Shown here: piece after piece, positions 35,060 to 47,393 of the stretch
How positions within the stretch are numbered: the first letter of the stretch is position 1
How the letters are laid out: every line of letters starts with the position of its first letter
NCBI RefSeq assembly: GCF_026213295.1
Contig: NC_079419.1
Location: 22,900,818 to 22,964,817, forward strand
Source: Gadus chalcogrammus
Taxonomy: Eukaryota > Chordata > Actinopteri > Gadiformes > Gadidae
Direction: 5' to 3'
Length of the DNA: 64,000 nt
Made by a program: the position numbers and the translations under genes
Notes under the pieces: model-generated
Seen by the model: the letters and a program-made list of their open reading frames with translations, nothing else
What the model was told of the DNA's origin: nothing
Database searches by the model: none

Positions 35060-35770
35060 TTTGTGATAATTAGGCAATAGATATTATAATATGACACATT
35101 GAAATTGTGGATAAATATTGTCATTCTATATACAGTATATTATAAATATTCTACTTAATTAATATCATTTTTAAAAGCAACAACTTACCGCAAATCAGTT
35201 ATTATACCACACAAGAGTAAACATCAGCTAAACTCTGTTATGACTCAACACTTTTTTTTTTCATAAAACATCCTTATTCATACATTTTATATTTTATTTA
35301 ACACCAGAGATCTTTTAGTAATGTGGTTGTGTCCAAGTCTATGAGGAGGGAAAGTTTAAACTCTTATAGCATTTGTATCTATACACTAATTGACATGCCT
35401 CCCCTTTACATTGTTGTAATTTCAGCCTCTTGGTAGTAAAACCTTGTGCTCGCCACAGGGTCATGTGGAGAGCATTTCAAGTCAATCTTGTAAATCTTGA
35501 ATATAAGTTTAAAAACCTCTGTATCCTTGTGTACAATTTCTTGGTACATTAATTGTTAAATTACAGTACATTGTCATCATTACTTTGGGTTTATAGTTCA
35601 TGGTTTTCATAATTTGTGTTTAACATTTTTTTTTTTAATCTATTATATTTATTGATCTGCTGATCGTATTGTATTTGTTACTTCAAAACCTTTGTCAAAA
35701 AGTGCAAAGCTAAAACATAAAGTAAGCAGTAACCAGTGACATTTTTATCTCTTGACCGGGATAATGAACA
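35060..35770. other. No gene recognised
   Basis: AT-rich sequence between two simple repeats. Nothing identified. Confidence 0.45.
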
Positions 35771-35772
35771 TA

Positions 35773-35975
<203 letters not shown>

Positions 35976-36141
35976 GAATAACAGCGCAAGATTACAATTA
36001 TTACATGGACAAGAAAACTAGTAAAGTATCATAGAATACCACCAGAGGGTGCACAAGGTTACTTAAGGCAGTGAGATTCTGTCACAAGCGTTGGTTAACT
36101 AAGTGTGACAGTCTGATAAGCAAACTCAGGCAATACACGCA

Positions 36142-36148
36142 TATAAAG
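36142..36148 (+). promoter_or_regulatory. Probable TATA box of the carbonic anhydrase gene
   Basis: TATAAAG lies 84 bp before the start codon, which would place transcription start near 36170 with a 5' leader of about 55 bases. The CT tract at 35776-35974 is close upstream. Inferred from sequence only. Confidence 0.5.
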
Positions 36149-36225
36149 CCTTGCAACAGCCTTTCCTGGGGCATTTTAGGTGTCACTCTTAATTCTGTGG
36201 TTGTATTTGAAACCGCAAACTTGCG

Positions 36226-39200
36226 ATGTCTCATGCATGGGGATATGGACCATATAATGGTGAGGCATTTGCATTATATTTATAGCACCTATTTGATTAA
36301 GTTCATATTTATATTGTAAATACAGTTTAATAGAATTAAGGATGAAATTATGATTTTCCTAGTTTCACCGTATTTTTCGGAGAGCTTCATTAAAGGCATT
36401 GTTTCTCTATCTAATTCTGTTTCGTAGGGCCTGAGACTTGGGAAAAAGGGTTTCCTGTTGCTAATGGACCCAGGCAGTCTCCGATCAACATCATTCCAAA
36501 CCAGGCCCTGTACGAACGTTCTCTGAAGCCACTTAAACTAAAGTACGACCCGTCCAATTCAAGCAGCATCCTCAACAATGGACACTCCTTCCAGGTTGAC
36601 TATGTAGATGATGAAAATACTTCTAGTGAGTACTGCCTCTTCTAGGCTCTTAATGAACTGAACTGAACTACTCTGTCTGCAGCTGTCCTTGAAAATGTAT
36701 CATGTTGACATGTGGGGCACTGATCTGCTAATCAGACCTTAAAAACAATGGCTTGATAAACAGTGTCAGTGTGTAAGTGATTATATGGGGACGCTAAAGT
36801 CTGACACTATAACAACTTCATCAGGAATAACTATTATCGATCTGCAGGTAATCTGGATACCTTGGTTGCATTCTCCACTTCTAAGCATTTCTCCTGAATA
36901 CCTAGCATCATTTGAGTTGTTTTGATATTGCACAATGCATTTTCCAGTGCAATAATCGTAAGAAGAAAAAAAAAAAAGGGGCGCTGTATACCCACAGCCA
37001 CTCTTAAGAAATAATATCCAATTATCTTTTTTTATTGAACCATGAAATGTCCTACTTAGTCTGATTTCTGCCCTCTCTCCACAACTCCCAAGCGTTGACT
37101 GCCGGTCCAATTTCTGGAATCTATCGTCTTAAGCAATTTCATTTTCACTGGGGTGCCAGTGATGACAGAGGTTCCGAGCACACAGTCAAAGGATTCATGT
37201 TCCCTTGTGAGGTACTGTCTTTATATATTATAGAAGTGAACTATGTTGAACTTTGACTCTTTTTGCGCAAATGATTTTTTAAATATTAGAAGGTAAAGCG
37301 ACCCTGAGGGAAAAACCAAAAGATGATAAAATCGTATAATTAACATACACACTATCTAACGTTTTAAACAAAAACTAATACTGATTAACTAAGTTAACTA
37401 AGCCCTGAAATTAAGCACACACAGAAACAAATTAATACCATGTTGCTCTAGCGACTCAAGTTTGATTCCCAAACTTGAATCTATATCAAGTTTTCATGTT
37501 CTCCTTCTGTGAGTCTTATCAGGAAGGGAGGCATGTCAGGCGATGATAAGGGCCCCCCAGCAAAGCACTCTGACAATGATAAGTGAGAAAGGTGGATTGA
37601 GCATCATATAATGTTTCATTCTACTTTCTGTAACAGCTCCATCTGGTGCATTGGAACACCAAGTATCCCAGCTTCGGTGAGGCTGCCAGCCAGCCTGATG
37701 GCCTGGCTGTTGTGGGGGTCTTTCTCAAGGTGATTTCTTATTTTGAATTAATTGGTGGTGTTTACAAGCATTTTGGACTCTCAGTAGTACGAGAATGTAA
37801 ATCAGTTTACATTTGAATTGTCTAGTTTCTTCTTGTGTTTTCATTTTGTTTTGTTAATCATCTTCCTGAACAACTAACTTGATTTAAATTTTTTAATTAC
37901 GCTCAAAGTTCACTCAGGTCATTATGAAGGAACAAATGCCCATAGAAATGCTGCAGCTAGTTATTCTACACACAATGTATATTAAGTACCCTTTGGAAAT
38001 TGCTTTTATATTATTTATATCTCAATTATATATTTAATCGGCTTTGAATTTATTGAATGTGTTGAATGTCTTCATTATGACTTTTAACAATGTAAAAAAA
38101 AATAATCGTTTGACTATGACAGTTGACCTATGAAGTCCAACATAGGTTTTATAATTCGATCAATAAGTGGCTAGAGACACATAGAAGGCAACCAGGATAA
38201 TGAAAGAAAGGCTGTATTTTGATATAAATTATTGGGTTTAACCACTGTTCGACTGCAATGAGGAACTGATACCTGCAGTCCAGGCATTTGATCATTCGTA
38301 CCCCTATTACATGGATGAGTAAAATATCCATGTATCCTTACTTGGACATTTCTAGAGCTAAAATCAAATAACTGTTTTATCGAATGTGTGTTATTATTCC
38401 AAAAATCTGCATGACAACAAAACCTCAAAGCCAATTGTGTTGGAAGCAAAAGAGCCTTCATGCAGCCTATGTTCTGTAGCCAAACTTCCATAGTTCTTTA
38501 TCTGTCAGGCATCAGGCCTGTGATTCAGCATTATAGATGTTGTTAGGTTCCCAAACAATAGAAACGGCAGATATTCCACTTTATGATTATCCTTCGGCTT
38601 AGGATATAACCTTGATGAATATCAAGAGCACTCTGCCAACAGTCCAGTCAATTAATGTGTGTCTGTTTGTTACTTCATTTCTTTATACCCCAGATTGGTT
38701 CAGCGAATCCTAGACTGCAAAAAGTTCTGGATGCATTGATTGCAATCAAATCCAAGGCAAGTTACCCTAATTAAGCATATATGTGCCTTCACATTAATGT
38801 AAAACTTCAACACTTTTTCCTCCCCGAAATGCATGGGCACTTTAGGGATCGAGTTAAGCAAACTGCTTACATATTATAATCTATTATTTTATAATCTCCT
38901 CTATGCAGGGCAAGCAGTACATCTTTGAAAACTTTGATCCAAAAACCCTTCTTCCTGTTTCTCTGGACTACTGGACTTATGATGGCTCCCTGACTACTCC
39001 TCCTCTGCTAGAGAGTGTCACTTGGATTGTTCTGAAAGAGCCCATCTGTGTCAGCCCTGCACAGGTTGTATTTCTTCACCTATCCTTTTCTATTCCATCA
39101 TTTCATAACTTCCATTTCACAATATAGTTTGCAGTTATTGTTTGTGATTCCTATTTCATGAACAACTTATATAAATCGAATTTGATGTAATTAATAAATA

Positions 39201-40417
39201 TCATAATACAAATAACCAGTCACTAAGTAAGGTTTAGTTAACCCCCGTTTTAGCAGGAGAAATTAAGCCTTTTTAATTAAATAATTAGCCTTTTTAATTA
39301 AATAATTAGCCTTTTTTTACTAGTTTACTAGTATTTATCAGATTGGTGGTATTGATTACATTTTTCAGAAAACAATGACGTGTTATTAAAGGCTTCAAGT
39401 GTCCTCAATGAACCAGGTCCAAGTACCCATAGTACCATAACCATAGTAGGAATATGCTAGTTTATGTCCAGTATTTCCATAATGGCAGATGAATTGTATA
39501 ATTGGCTTAATGCATTCATGTCCCTCTTTGAGGGCTAGGCACATTATTACTTGTCAGGTGTTTTTCTTTTGTTCATATATAAAACAATCTATATTTTTTA
39601 CTATACTGTAGCATAAATCTTTTAGGTAAATATATTGTGATCGCAGGCACTTTCTTTAAAATATATTAAATATTTTTAATGTTGGAAAAATAAATATGTA
39701 GCAAATTCATATTCATATTTATGATTATATCTATTCATATTCAGATTTATGAATATATATATATATATTCACAAACCAAACTTTATGAAACCAATTATCA
39801 TTATTTGCTAAATAAATTGACAATTTGCAAAAGTGTAGCTTAAAGGGATTTAGATGACGTAATAGCAATGCATGAGAGGCAAAACAAGGCAAGCATATCT
39901 GCAATAATTCTCCAAAGGGAGTAGTCAGATCTCAGCAAGAATGCACAAGAGAGATAAGACATGCTGGGTCCTTAACGGGCTGGTATTGGGGGAGGCTGTA
40001 TCTCACTACTGCTTACTTCTACCCACCCATAACTGTTGGTTCATGAGGACATTCAGATAGCGCTGTTCTGTACAAATCCACAACTATGTATGCAGATGCA
40101 AACATAGTTATTTTATTGTTATATTGGACCACAATTACAAAAAAAAATCAATAGCTGAACAAGGGTAGCTGTGTTACCTAACACAGTAAGGCCAAATTAA
40201 TCAGAATCAATTCTGTTTGTTGCCATCAGAAGCTTGGATCTAAATTTGACTCTGGACTGTTTCTGTCTCTTTATTGTTTTCCTGACCATCTAATCAGATG
40301 GCTCAGTTTCGCTGTCTACACTTCAATGCTGAGGGAGAGGCTCCATGTTGCATGGTGGACAACTACCGGCCACCACAGCCTCTGAAGGGGCGCGTGGTTC
40401 GCTCATCTTTCAAGTAA
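36226..40417 (+). CDS. cahz: Cytosolic alpha-carbonic anhydrase (fish erythrocyte/CA2 type), seven exons
   Basis: Zinc enzyme that interconverts CO2 and bicarbonate in the cytosol. In fish, members of this group work in red cells, gill and kidney. Exons are 36226-36259, 36428-36625, 37093-37211, 37637-37729, 38694-38756, 38909-39064 and 40298-40417. The lengths 34/198/119/93/63/156/120 are the classic vertebrate CA pattern and join to 260 residues. All key residues are present: proton-shuttle H64 in NNGHSF, zinc ligands H94 and H96 in QFHFHW and H119 in ELHLVHW, E106, and the threonine of SLTTPPL. There is no signal peptide. All introns are GT-AG except intron 5, which is GC-AG (AAG|GCAAGT). 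The C-terminus [16 protein letters not shown] is typical of fish. Whether the ortholog is cahz or ca2 needs a tree, and FPCE (not YPAE) before the third histidine favours cahz. It is the only convincing host gene here. Confidence 0.95.
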
Positions 40418-40717
40418 AGAGCCTCTTCTCTGGCCTGCCTTGTGCCTGCCTACATACAACTTCTTCTGGATCCAACCCTCCTCACTATGTTGAATTATTA
40501 TATTTTATTTTCATTATTTATTTTGGGCATTACTCATATTTTGTGATCTGCATTGTCTGAGGAAAATCGTGAAAAAAAGGTTGAATTAGATACAAATTAA
40601 ATCTTCCCATAAGGACATTGTAATGTTTTTTAACTTCGGTAACATGATGATGATTGCTAAATGTGATCTTCTTTAAATTAAGGTAAGAAATTTAGATATT
40701 CAAAATCATATTATCAA

Positions 40718-40958
40718 AATAAATTAACAAGTAAATTCCTGCAATCATGAACAACTGGAATATATTTTGCTTATATTTTTGCTATTTTCAAAATCAATTT
40801 GATATGTATGGCTATGTATTTGCATGGTATAATCAGCATAGTATACCTAGAACAGTACAGTGTATGTGGTATAGAATAGCATAGTAAAGTCGTCATACTG
40901 ATGCCCATATGCTCATGCATGTTTGTCTTAGTCCTTTATGCAGCAGTGCGAAAATAAA
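40718..40958 (+). other. Candidate polyadenylation signals of the carbonic anhydrase gene
   Basis: AATAAA occurs at 40718-40723 and 40953-40958, about 300 and 540 bases after the stop codon. The second is followed within 30 bases by a GTGTGTT-type stretch, so it is slightly preferred. Not proven. Confidence 0.4.
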
Positions 40959-40959
40959 T

Positions 40960-42660
40960 TGCTTGTGAACAGATTCTTAGTGTGTTAACTTCGCTAATAA
41001 AGAAATAATAAATCAATGACCTAATGGAGTGAATCTGTACAACAATCTATGATAGAAACAATGACCATTATAAAGCAAAATTATTTGCAAAAGTAAATTA
41101 GTTTAGAGGTTGAGAATGCAACATAGGATGGGGACTAACATTTGACCTGGGTTAAGATGGGTTTGGATTGGCTGGATATGTTTATTGCCACATTTGTGTC
41201 TTGTTATTCTTTTTATACCAGTATGTTCCTGTGTTTACTCCTCCTGTTTCCTGCCGACTAGTTAATGTGAAACATTACATTACAAATGCAAAAATATATA
41301 TCAATCATTGCACTCTGAACTCATATATTCTATGTTAAATTCTGAACATAACGTATACAATACATGGATGCCAACTTTTCATGACGCAACAAATACTATG
41401 GCGCTAAAATGCTACACCATTCCGGAGTTCAAAGTGAGGTTGACGAGGGGAAAGATGACAACCCTTATTTTCCTCTCTACTCTATAAGCTGATTCGTCAA
41501 GAACATTTGTTTAAAGCAAAGTCCCCCCCTCCCCCAAATTAATAAGGGAATTTGTGGCCGGTGATTAGAATTTAAAGAGTTAGTCAGCCCTTTTAACGGC
41601 AGACGGAATAAAAACAGATGTAAGATGTATCATGTTGACAAGTATCATCTTGAATGTTGTGTATTATAAGACTTTAGTTGTCATGCAACTTAAATAATGG
41701 CTACTATATTACCGTCTTTCCCTGAGAAACACTTTGTGTCTGCATCACACTAGGGAGGGTGGACAAGATGTGTTCAATACACTCCCTGATAAGAGAGAAC
41801 CAAGTGATTACCAAACAGCTGAAGATAAATGATGAGTACTCTACTACAAAATATAAGAACTGTTCCCTACATATCTCACTTAAAGCACATCTACTAAAAG
41901 GAATGTCAAATTTTATATACTTAGCCTTACTTTTTGAAGTGAATTTAATGTTCAATCAGGAGGCTAGTATTTAAAGTGAACCACAACATTTATTGGCAAC
42001 ACATTTTGTGATTAGGTGTCTGGTGTGGAGGCGCTGTGAGACTATTGAGGGCATCGGCCCTGGAGGTCGTCCTCCTGGAGGGGGTGGAGCTGAGCCCGGA
42101 GGTGGAGGGGGGTGGAGCTGATCCCGGAGGTGGAGGGGGTGGAGGAGGGCTGCAACGAGTCTCAATGAAAACAACAGACAAGCTAAAAGCATGAGAGAGG
42201 TTCAAAAACTGCACGTTGACCAGTGATTGGACCCCTGTTAATGCATGAGGTCCTGGTTGGTTGAGCGATGAAGGGAGGAGCCTGTGATGACAGAAAGGGA
42301 ATTCAGAACCTGACATTAATCGATGAAAAACAGAAGGGGATCGTCGTCTTCCTGAATTTAAGTTTAAATATGTTCCAGTATTGAAGCCAGTCTGGTTTTC
42401 AGGGATAATAAACATTATAATATTTTGATTCCCCCCTTGGATCTGACATTAAAGTTTGAAGAACGTTGATTTTGTCCCACCGATTATGAATCTCAGGGAC
42501 AGGAGGCTAGTAATATTCATCGCAAATAGAAAAATGCTTATTGATGAAGCATTGTTCATTCATGAATTCTAATTAAGATAAGAATACGATTATTTTTAAT
42601 CAGTTATAAATTATTAGTATGATTATTAGATGAAAGTAAATAGTTCCGGTAGCATCAGTT
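40960..42660. other. Intergenic sequence; G-rich tandem block at 42060-42150
   Basis: No convincing gene. Near 42060-42150 a 27-bp unit GGAGGTGGAGGGGGTGGAGC is repeated about three times. The proline-rich minus frames there (42415-41990) come from this repeat, although the rest of that frame is open for about 100 codons and unassigned. Confidence 0.5.
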
Positions 42661-44269
42661 AAGTATTTTGTGTTAACTTACCTAAAGTAAGGATTGGGAG
42701 GGGGGCAACTTGAGAGATTTATTTATATTTTATTTTCTATTATCTTACTAAGCATTTAGGCATTACATGTAACGGCTGAATTGATATATTCAGGTAGTTA
42801 TAAAGCTTTAGTTAAAGGGGGCCTATTATGCCCCTATTTACTGTTCATTATTTAATTTGTTTGACCTCATAGAATTGATTTACAACAATAAAGGGTTGTC
42901 TAGCACATTCTTTTTTTCTCATACTTTATGAGTATTACAACCCCTATTGAGTTCCTGCGCCTGTCGTCATAGTTGCTGGTCACGTGCCGAAAAACGATAG
43001 GCGTAGCCATTTTGGCAGTAATCGCGTCAGTTATCTGGCAGGCACTGACTGGCTGTCACGGTGACACAGTGACACTTGACAGGATGGTTGACAACTGTTG
43101 TGCACCAGGTTGCCGAAACAGACGAGGGAAGAAGAAGGGATGTTCATTTTATCGCATCCCAAAAGATGCAGCGAGGAGGCAAATGTGGTTAAGTGCTATT
43201 AAAAGAGCCAGGAGCCAACAGAACAACAGTGAAAGGTGGGACCCGCCGGCCGTTGGATTTCGGTTGTGCAGCGAACACATGTTACAAAAAGTTTCTGGTC
43301 AGTTTAATTTTACCTAAGTACTTGAATCATACCATCCAGTTATTATAACTAGCGGACATAGTGACGTCCCTTTGTCAAGATATGGTTCTGGCGCAGCCTA
43401 CCCAGTTAGCAAATTAGCTTGTAGTAAGCTAGTGGTAAACAAACCCGTGTTGACATTCCTTTTTATTTTGTAGGGAGAAAGAGTGACAACCCTTTAAGTC
43501 CGGACTTTGTGCCATCGCTTTTTAGCTATCTTCCGTCTCCAGAGAAGAGGAGACGGAAAGCTAGACTGGAGGTGTTCAACAGGAGGCAGAAGGCGAAATT
43601 GCAGAAAATAGAGCAGGCAAAGCAGAAGCCACCCGTCTAAGGTGGGTAAAACTAGTTGTTAGATCAAGCCCCCGTCTGATTGATTATTTTCATGTTGGGT
43701 CTACTTGTGATCGGTGTTCAAATAGGTAACTGCCATGATATGGTTATAAACAAAAACATCACACCAGTCATTTAATGAAGGATAATGTCATGTTTCCATG
43801 AAACATCCCAAACTGTAAACGTGTAAACATGTCATTGTCATCAGTATTGTATGCATGATAACTTCATTTGCTGCTTCTGTGTTTTCATCAGGGCATCAAC
43901 TGATTGTCCCCAAAACAATGCAGCAACAGAAGACCAAACCACAGAGCCCTCCATCACAGAAGACCAAGTCATAGAGCCCCCCATCACAGATCCTTTGGAA
44001 GACTCAGGTGATGAAAATCCTGTCCAGCCTGATCCAGCAACACCACCATGCACCTCTGAAACCTGTAGTAAGCGCATCGAGTCTCTTGAGCTAGAATGCC
44101 AAGCTCTAAGAACTGAAAATATGTTGTTAAGGGACAAAATAAGTAGGAAGACCCTGACAGAGATAAGTTTGCAAAATGATGATAAAAAGGTGAATGTCCT
44201 CACTGGGTTAGCAACCTATACATGTCTGATGACCATCTTTCAATATTTGACTGCATTTCTCAAACTTAA

Positions 44270-46086
44270 AGGTTGGGTACGCGATTTGCGAAACGCCAGC
44301 AGTTTTTGATAATACACAACTCAAATGGTCCTACCCCCTCTCCTTCAACGCTGACTCTGACTCCACCCATTCCAAGTACCTGGACGCGCAATCATGCACG
44401 AGCGCGAACAGAGATGCGCGAGAGCGAGCCAGGCTAGCGTAGGTTTTCGTTTAACAACATGGCACTACATTCAGCTGTAAATTGCACCCAGTACCGCGGG
44501 AAGTAGGGGTTTTGGGAGTGCTGCAACACCCCCTGTCCGAGGCCCTGTCTTATCACAGAAAACGATCATTTCTAAAAACTCCGGCCAAAGTGGAGATTTC
44601 TGAAAACGCCGGTTATGTGTTGTCGTATCAACGGGGAGAAACGGGATTTTAGGTTCTGAAGCGTCACATTATGCACCAGGAAATGCTTAACGTCATGTGA
44701 GCGTCCGCTGTACCGTATTGGTCCGAATATAAACACAAACCCCATTGTAATACGACCTATATTTGGAAAAAAGATTTGAAGACCAGATCTTGATTTCATG
44801 AATAAATAAATTGTATTAATTGAAATAATATACGAAAATAAAAAGGCATAGAATAAAACACTGCATTGCCAGTGAACAGTAGTGCAAATAGGCCGTACTG
44901 ATGTGTACACCAAAGACTTCCTGACACTCCTCTGCCCCGCTGTGTTCGCTATGGCTGTGGTCGCTCCGAACTGTTTCGGCCCGTGGCAAAGCGAGTCATC
45001 CTCGCTGCTGTCCAAGGCATGTTGAGACCCAGCATTTATTTAATGCTCATATGTCCTAGTGCTGAAAAAAGGTTATATGAAAAAGTGTGAGGGTAGCGGT
45101 GGTGCGCTAAACTTGTTCTGTGAGCAGCTGGATGTGAACCATGGTGTGAAGGAAGTGAATACAACGATCGATTTTCAACTGTGCGCGCATGCACTGGTGT
45201 AATTGAGCTGCGCTGCTATATATCTTTTTTTATCAATGTGACGAGTTGCGAGTCTAGTGCAGGCCGGGTTTTTTTCCCCAGCACCCCCTGCTGAGAATAC
45301 GTTCTCGCGGCTATGGTTGCACCAGATGTTATAAACATTAAACGGTCACATAAATCATTACTATTTTTAGAAATTGTATGTTTGTTTCATATAATTGTAT
45401 TGGAAGTCCTGGTTTTCACTAGGGTTGCCACGGTGTGGACATTTTCACACCGAGTAATACACTCGTCTCAACACCGGTATTACCGAGTATAAACGGTATA
45501 AACTTTGAAACTAGGTCAACCGCCACACAAGCATCGGTTTTTAGACCCTTCTCGTCCTTCAGTTGCCGCAAACGTTCAAAAGCTGCGCCTAGGATTATTC
45601 TTGATTTCAGTTTTTCTCTTTCAGCGTTTTTATTATCAATTACTCTCTGAAAAAGAGTTTTCCTTCTCTTTGCTGGTGGTGGTGGTGGTGGTGGGGATGG
45701 TGGCGTCTTGTCTGCCATGGAAATTGTCTTCTACTGCTAGGTCCAAATGTGGATTAACTAGTTCCAGTAGATACCGCAGGATAACAACAAACAGGAGCTT
45801 GCTCTGGGTCACGAGTACTGCACGAAGGGGTCGCGCGCGGGGCGCGGGGGAGGGGGGGAGGGGGAGTGCAGTACGACCGTTTTATTGACGTACTTACTGT
45901 CCAATGAAACTCGGTGGCAATGGAAATGATTGGCTGGAGTTTTTCGAGCCCTGCCCGTTCCACAGATGATTGACAAGTTTAATTTTCATGTCAGTACTTC
46001 TAACTCAGTGGCTGTAAGCGGGTTATGATAACGATTTCAAGTAATTTTGCAAAAATGGCCAAAAAAGCGAATCACCTACGCAACCT
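44270..46086 (-). mobile_element. TTAA-flanked (Kolobok-like) element, 1.8 kb deletion form
   Basis: Ends AGGTTGGGTACGCGATTTGCG and, inverted, AGGTTGCGTAGGTGATTCGC. TTAA lies on both sides (44266-44269 and 46087-46090). Its two ends match the 479-bp MITE at 1835-2313 (in reverse). The middle carries a minus-strand open frame (45718-45419) that looks like the first exon of a larger transposase, and an unassigned frame (45015-44572). It sits inside the coding region of the THAP-DDE gene. Confidence 0.75.
45419..45718 (-). pseudogene. Remnant of a transposase N-terminal exon (proline tract plus LKTD motif)
   Basis: The 99-residue frame begins MADKTPPS followed by eight prolines, then a basic KRRK stretch and FERLRQLKDEKGLKTDACVA. 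I remember a closely similar GLKTD-type N-terminal motif from fish proteins whose C-terminal part resembles the gene at 47394-50391, so it may be the first exon of that transposase class. The relation is inferred from memory and not from an alignment. No catalytic part remains in this element. Confidence 0.4.
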
Positions 46087-47393
46087 TTAAGTAGTGCCCC
46101 CCCTCTGGTGTTTGGTATTTGTATTTTGATGTGGCATTCAATTTTTTTTAAATCTGTCCGTAATTTAGGAACTAATTCACTTTATGTTCTCCTTTTCAGA
46201 ATATCAATACTTGGCCAATGTGTTATACCACGGCAAATTCTCAAGACTGGTACCGAATGGGAAATACTATTTCAAATGGTTGAACACACATTTTACAGAC
46301 ATCTTTGCATTAACCACTCCCAGTTTGATTACATAACTTACCTACTGAAGCAGCTGGGCCTAAATGAAGAGCACACAGGAGGCCCTTCTTCCATTCCTCT
46401 GAGACAAAAGCTTGCACTTTTTTTGTGGTATTTGGCCAATCAGAATAGTTTTCGTGAAATGTCAGACAAATTTAACATGTCACAATCATCAGCCCATAGA
46501 TGTATTGTTGAAGTGCTCTCAGCTTTTTACAACATGGTGCCCTCTTTTGTCAGCTGGCCCACCATTTGTGAGAAGACAGCCTCCTCTGCTGCTTTCAACA
46601 CAAAGTGTGGCATACAAGGAATTATTGGGGCCATTGATGGCTGCCACATAAAGATACAAAGACCACACACCAGAGGGGGGGACTACTTAAACAGAAAAAA
46701 TTATTACTCTGTTGTTCTGCAAGGGATTGTGGATGAGACTGGGAGGTTTCGTGACATATTTGTGGGTGCACCTGGCAAGGTGCATGATGCAAGAATTCTA
46801 CGAAAATCCACTTTTTTTGAAAACTGGAACGACAAGATGGGGAGGTTCATGTTGCTCGGGGATAGTGCCTATATTGGGCAAGCTTACCCTTTCATCATGA
46901 CCCCGAAGAGGGACAACGGAGCCCTCACCATGCAGGACCAACTGAACAACTCTAAGATAAGCAGAGGCCGAGTAGTGGTAGAGCAGGCATTCGGTAGACT
47001 AAAGTGCAAATGGAGGAGAGTTAGAGATCTCCAGAACACCAGACTGGATTTAGTAGTCATGCTCATTGTGTCTGCGTGTATGCTCCATAATCTGTGCACA
47101 GGTCCTGTCTTTTATGTTCAGCATGGTCAGACCATTCAAAAATAGTTGGTTTCGTTGGGAGGTGGGGGGTGCACAGTAAGGCCCAGTGTAGGCCCAGCCT
47201 ATAAGAGGTTATTGTTGAAAACAGGTGGTCTGAAAGTGCTGCTCTTTTTCCCTTAGGCGTTTCAGGCATCTTGCCTATCGCAGCTTTGTAAGCTGGTGCT
47301 GGCGATATTTAGGACATAGTTGTCGGGTCGTCCTCCCGTCATGTGTGGTGCAGCGGATACGGCAGCAGTTCCCATCTGGTGACTACGTAGGCT

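Larger units (their letters stand above)
43084..47145 (+). pseudogene. THAP-DDE_4 transposase gene, split by an insertion
   Basis: Exon 1 (43084-43297) is a complete THAP domain: CCAPGC, WLSAIKRA, CSEHM, with donor GTCAGT. Exon 2 (43473-43640) gives [20 protein letters not shown] and a basic helix, but TAA follows in frame at 43638. Exon 3 (from about 43892) has an acidic region and a leucine-rich coiled coil (RIESLELECQALRTENMLL), then VLTGLATYTCLMTIFQYL. At 44266 the coding sequence is cut by a TTAA element and resumes at 46087. The rest (to TAG 47143) is the DDE_4 nuclease: RQKLALFLWYLA helix-turn-helix, GAIDGCHIKI, GDSAYIG and VEQAFGRLKCKW supply D, D and E. Between 46110 and 46199 an intron (ending TTTTCAG) is likely. 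The in-frame stop and the insertion make it non-functional. Confidence 0.8.
42818..47160 (+). mobile_element. THAP/DDE_4 DNA transposon (ISL2EU-like), interrupted
   Basis: The left end is probably the TTAAAGGGGGCCTATTATGC sequence near 42815. The right end is not identified and is set just after the transposase stop. It contains a split THAP-DDE gene on the plus strand and a 1.8-kb TTAA-flanked element (44270-46086) inserted in the gene. The pairing of a THAP finger with a Harbinger-like DDE_4 nuclease is the layout of ISL2EU-type elements. The boundaries are uncertain. Confidence 0.6.

Noticed and set aside
41990..42415. Possible proline-rich gene on the minus strand
   Set aside because: The proline part comes from a G-rich tandem repeat; the rest has no recognisable motif or splice partner. 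Left as unassigned.
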